Assembly: GCA_026018925.1 (NCBI GenBank)
Contig: JAKSZU010000210.1
Span: forward strand, 186,001 to 250,000
DNA from: Tupaia tana
Taxonomy: Eukaryota; Chordata; Mammalia; Scandentia; Tupaiidae
Direction: 5' to 3'
DNA length: 64,000 nt
Below, piece after piece: positions 62,801-64,000 of the stretch. The translations under genes and the position numbers were made by a program. Below the pieces are notes generated by a model. It had not been told where the DNA came from. It saw only the letters and a program-made list of their open reading frames with translations, and did not search any database. Within the stretch, counting starts at the first letter, position 1. The number at the start of each line of letters is the position of its first letter.

Positions 62801-64000
62801 CTGGGAGAAAGGAGCAGAAGGGCTTATTAACAAAACAAAAGATGGAGCTGAGAGCCAGAGAGAAATTCTACCTTTAAAAAAATCGTAAAAAGAAAAAATT
62901 ACCAAAAAAAATATGAGGAGACCGGAACAGAGAGAGACTGAAACCTCAGAGACACAGAGACTGGGATAGAAGGCCAGAGGGGCTCCCTACCACACTAGCT
63001 TTGCTTGCTGGAGCCTGAATTATGAGTAGAAAATCTTCATTTCGCCTGTGCCCTGAAATATCTAGTTCCCAGTATCCATGTGGAAACTTCTCAGAGAATG
63101 GCTCAACTCTCCTGCCTGGGAGAAAGGAGCAGAAGGGCTTATTAACAAAACGAAAGATGGAGCTGAGAGCCAGAGTGAAATTCTATCTTTAAAAAAATCG
63201 TAAAAAGGAAAAATTACCAAAAAAAAGAGGAGAAATAGCAGAGAGAGACAGAGACCTCAGAGACACAGAGACAGGGATAGAGGGCCAGAGGGACTCCCTA
63301 CCACACTAGCTTTGCTTGCTGGAGGCTGAATTATGAGTAGAAAATCTTCATTTCGCCTGTGCCCTGAAATATCAAGTTCCCAGTATCCATGTGGAATCTT
63401 CTCAGAGAATGGCTCAACTCTCCTGCCTGGGAGAAAGGAGCAGAAGGGCTTATTAACAAATCAAAAGATGGAGCAGAGAGTCAGAGACAAATTCTACCTT
63501 TAAAAAATCATAAAAAGGAAAAATTAACAAAAAAATGAGGAGACAGGAGCAGAGAGAGACAGAGAACTCAGAGACACACAGACAAGGATAGAAGGCCAGA
63601 GGGGCTCCCTACCACACTAGCTTTGCTTGCTGGAGGCTGAATTATGAGTAGAAAATCTTCGTTTCTCCTGTGCCCTGAAATATCTTGTTCCCATTATCCA
63701 TGTGGAATCTTCTTAGAGAATGGCTCAACTCTCCTGCCTGGGAGAAAGGAGCAGAAGGGCTTATTAACAAAACGAAAGATGGAGCTGAGAGCCAGAGAGA
63801 AATTCTACCTTTAAAAAAATCGAAAAAAGGAAAAATTACCAAAAAAAATGAGGGGAAATGAGCACAGTGAGACAGAGACCTCAGAGACACAGAGACAGGG
63901 ATAGAGGGCCAGAGGTACTCCCTACCACACTAGCTTTGCTTGCTGGAGGCTGAATTATGAGTAGAAAATCTTCATTTCGCCTGTGCCCTGAAATATCAAG
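59888..64000. repeat. Right HOR unit E, 13 monomers plus 44 bp, cut by window edge
   Basis: Starts are s1 59888, s2 60201, s3 60513, s4 60826, s5 61140, s6 61453, s7 61767, s8 62080, s9 62393, s10 62707, s11 63022, s12 63333 and s13 63644. It is the only unit with both s4-s5 and separate s9 and s10. If it continued like unit D it would have 20 monomers, about 6.26 kb. That is an inference, since the window ends here. Confidence 0.86.
63957..64000. repeat. Partial s14 monomer at right window edge
   Basis: Forty-four bases from the register point, ending in 'gaaatatcaag', the caag start typical of s14. The array continues to the right in the expected slot order. Confidence 0.9.

Larger units (their letters stand above)
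1..64000. repeat. Satellite DNA array, about 313 bp monomer, 204 complete copies
   Basis: The window is tiled end to end by direct repeats of one monomer. Every copy carries the same landmarks in the same order: gaattatgagtagaaaatc, ttcgcctgtgccc, tagttcccagtatccatg, ctcagagaatggctcaac, tgggagaaaggagcag, gggcttattaac, an A-tract block, a purine-rich block, then ctccctaccacac and gctttgcttgctgg. I located 205 register points from 133 to 63957, which gives a mean period of 312.9 bp. No copy is inverted and nothing interrupts the array. Because 313 is not a multiple of 3, reading frames do not carry from one monomer to the next. Tandem arrays of this size with higher-order structure are typical of vertebrate centromeric or heterochromatic satellites. 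I do not recognise the named family. Confidence 0.98.

Noticed and set aside
1-64000. CRISPR array
   Set aside because: The repeat unit is about 313 bp with no unique spacers, and neighbouring units are contiguous.
1-64000. Naming the satellite or species
   Set aside because: I do not recognise the monomer. CpG depletion and HOR structure point to a vertebrate, probably a mammal, but nothing visible fixes the species. A search of Repbase or Dfam with one monomer would decide it.

Overview
The whole 64 kb window is one uninterrupted satellite DNA array. Using the ATGAG of 'gaattATGAG' as register point, I count 204 complete head-to-tail monomers from 133 to 63956. A 132 bp partial monomer lies at the left edge and a 44 bp partial at the right edge. 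The mean period is 312.9 bp (63,824/204) and single monomers run from 304 to 315 bp. All copies point the same way. I see no unique sequence, transposon, RNA gene or credible protein gene. A hand count of the monomer at 6082-6394 gives 113 A, 63 T, 77 G and 60 C: 43.8% GC, 60.7% purine, and only 2 CpG against about 15 expected. CpG depletion plus a long satellite with higher-order repeats (HORs) suggests a CpG-methylating vertebrate, probably a mammal, from a centromeric, pericentromeric or similar heterochromatic block. I cannot name the species or the satellite family.

Layout. (1) 1-16716 is a patchwork: a 7-monomer tandem duplication (445-2636 and 2637-4829), two partial copies of the middle HOR (4830-7020, 7021-9525), then mixed monomers including a second copy of the left edge (14839-17028 repeats 133-2322, offset about 14,707 bp). 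(2) 17029-28924 is a HOR whose fullest unit has 13 monomers (here called slots m1-m13; 17029-21097, 4069 bp). Shortened units of 9, 11 and 5 monomers follow. (3) 28925-38940 is transitional. Monomers 28925-33928 carry slots s1-s13 of the right-hand HOR in order, with three extra monomers. They are followed by fusion monomers and by a second copy of part of the middle HOR (35808-38626 repeats 24545-27360). (4) 38941-64000 is a cleaner, probably younger HOR: units of 15, 18, 16 and 18 monomers (4693, 5630, 5003, 5621 bp) and a fifth cut by the window edge.

The right-hand units can be explained by one ordered set of 20 slots (s1-s20). Shorter units lack whole monomers, and at several deletion points there is a fusion monomer with the 5' part of one slot and the 3' part of another. 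This is the signature of unequal, in-register recombination, and the same is seen in the middle HOR. Nothing in the window encodes a pathway. Its interest lies in the readable history of how one HOR family was assembled from another.
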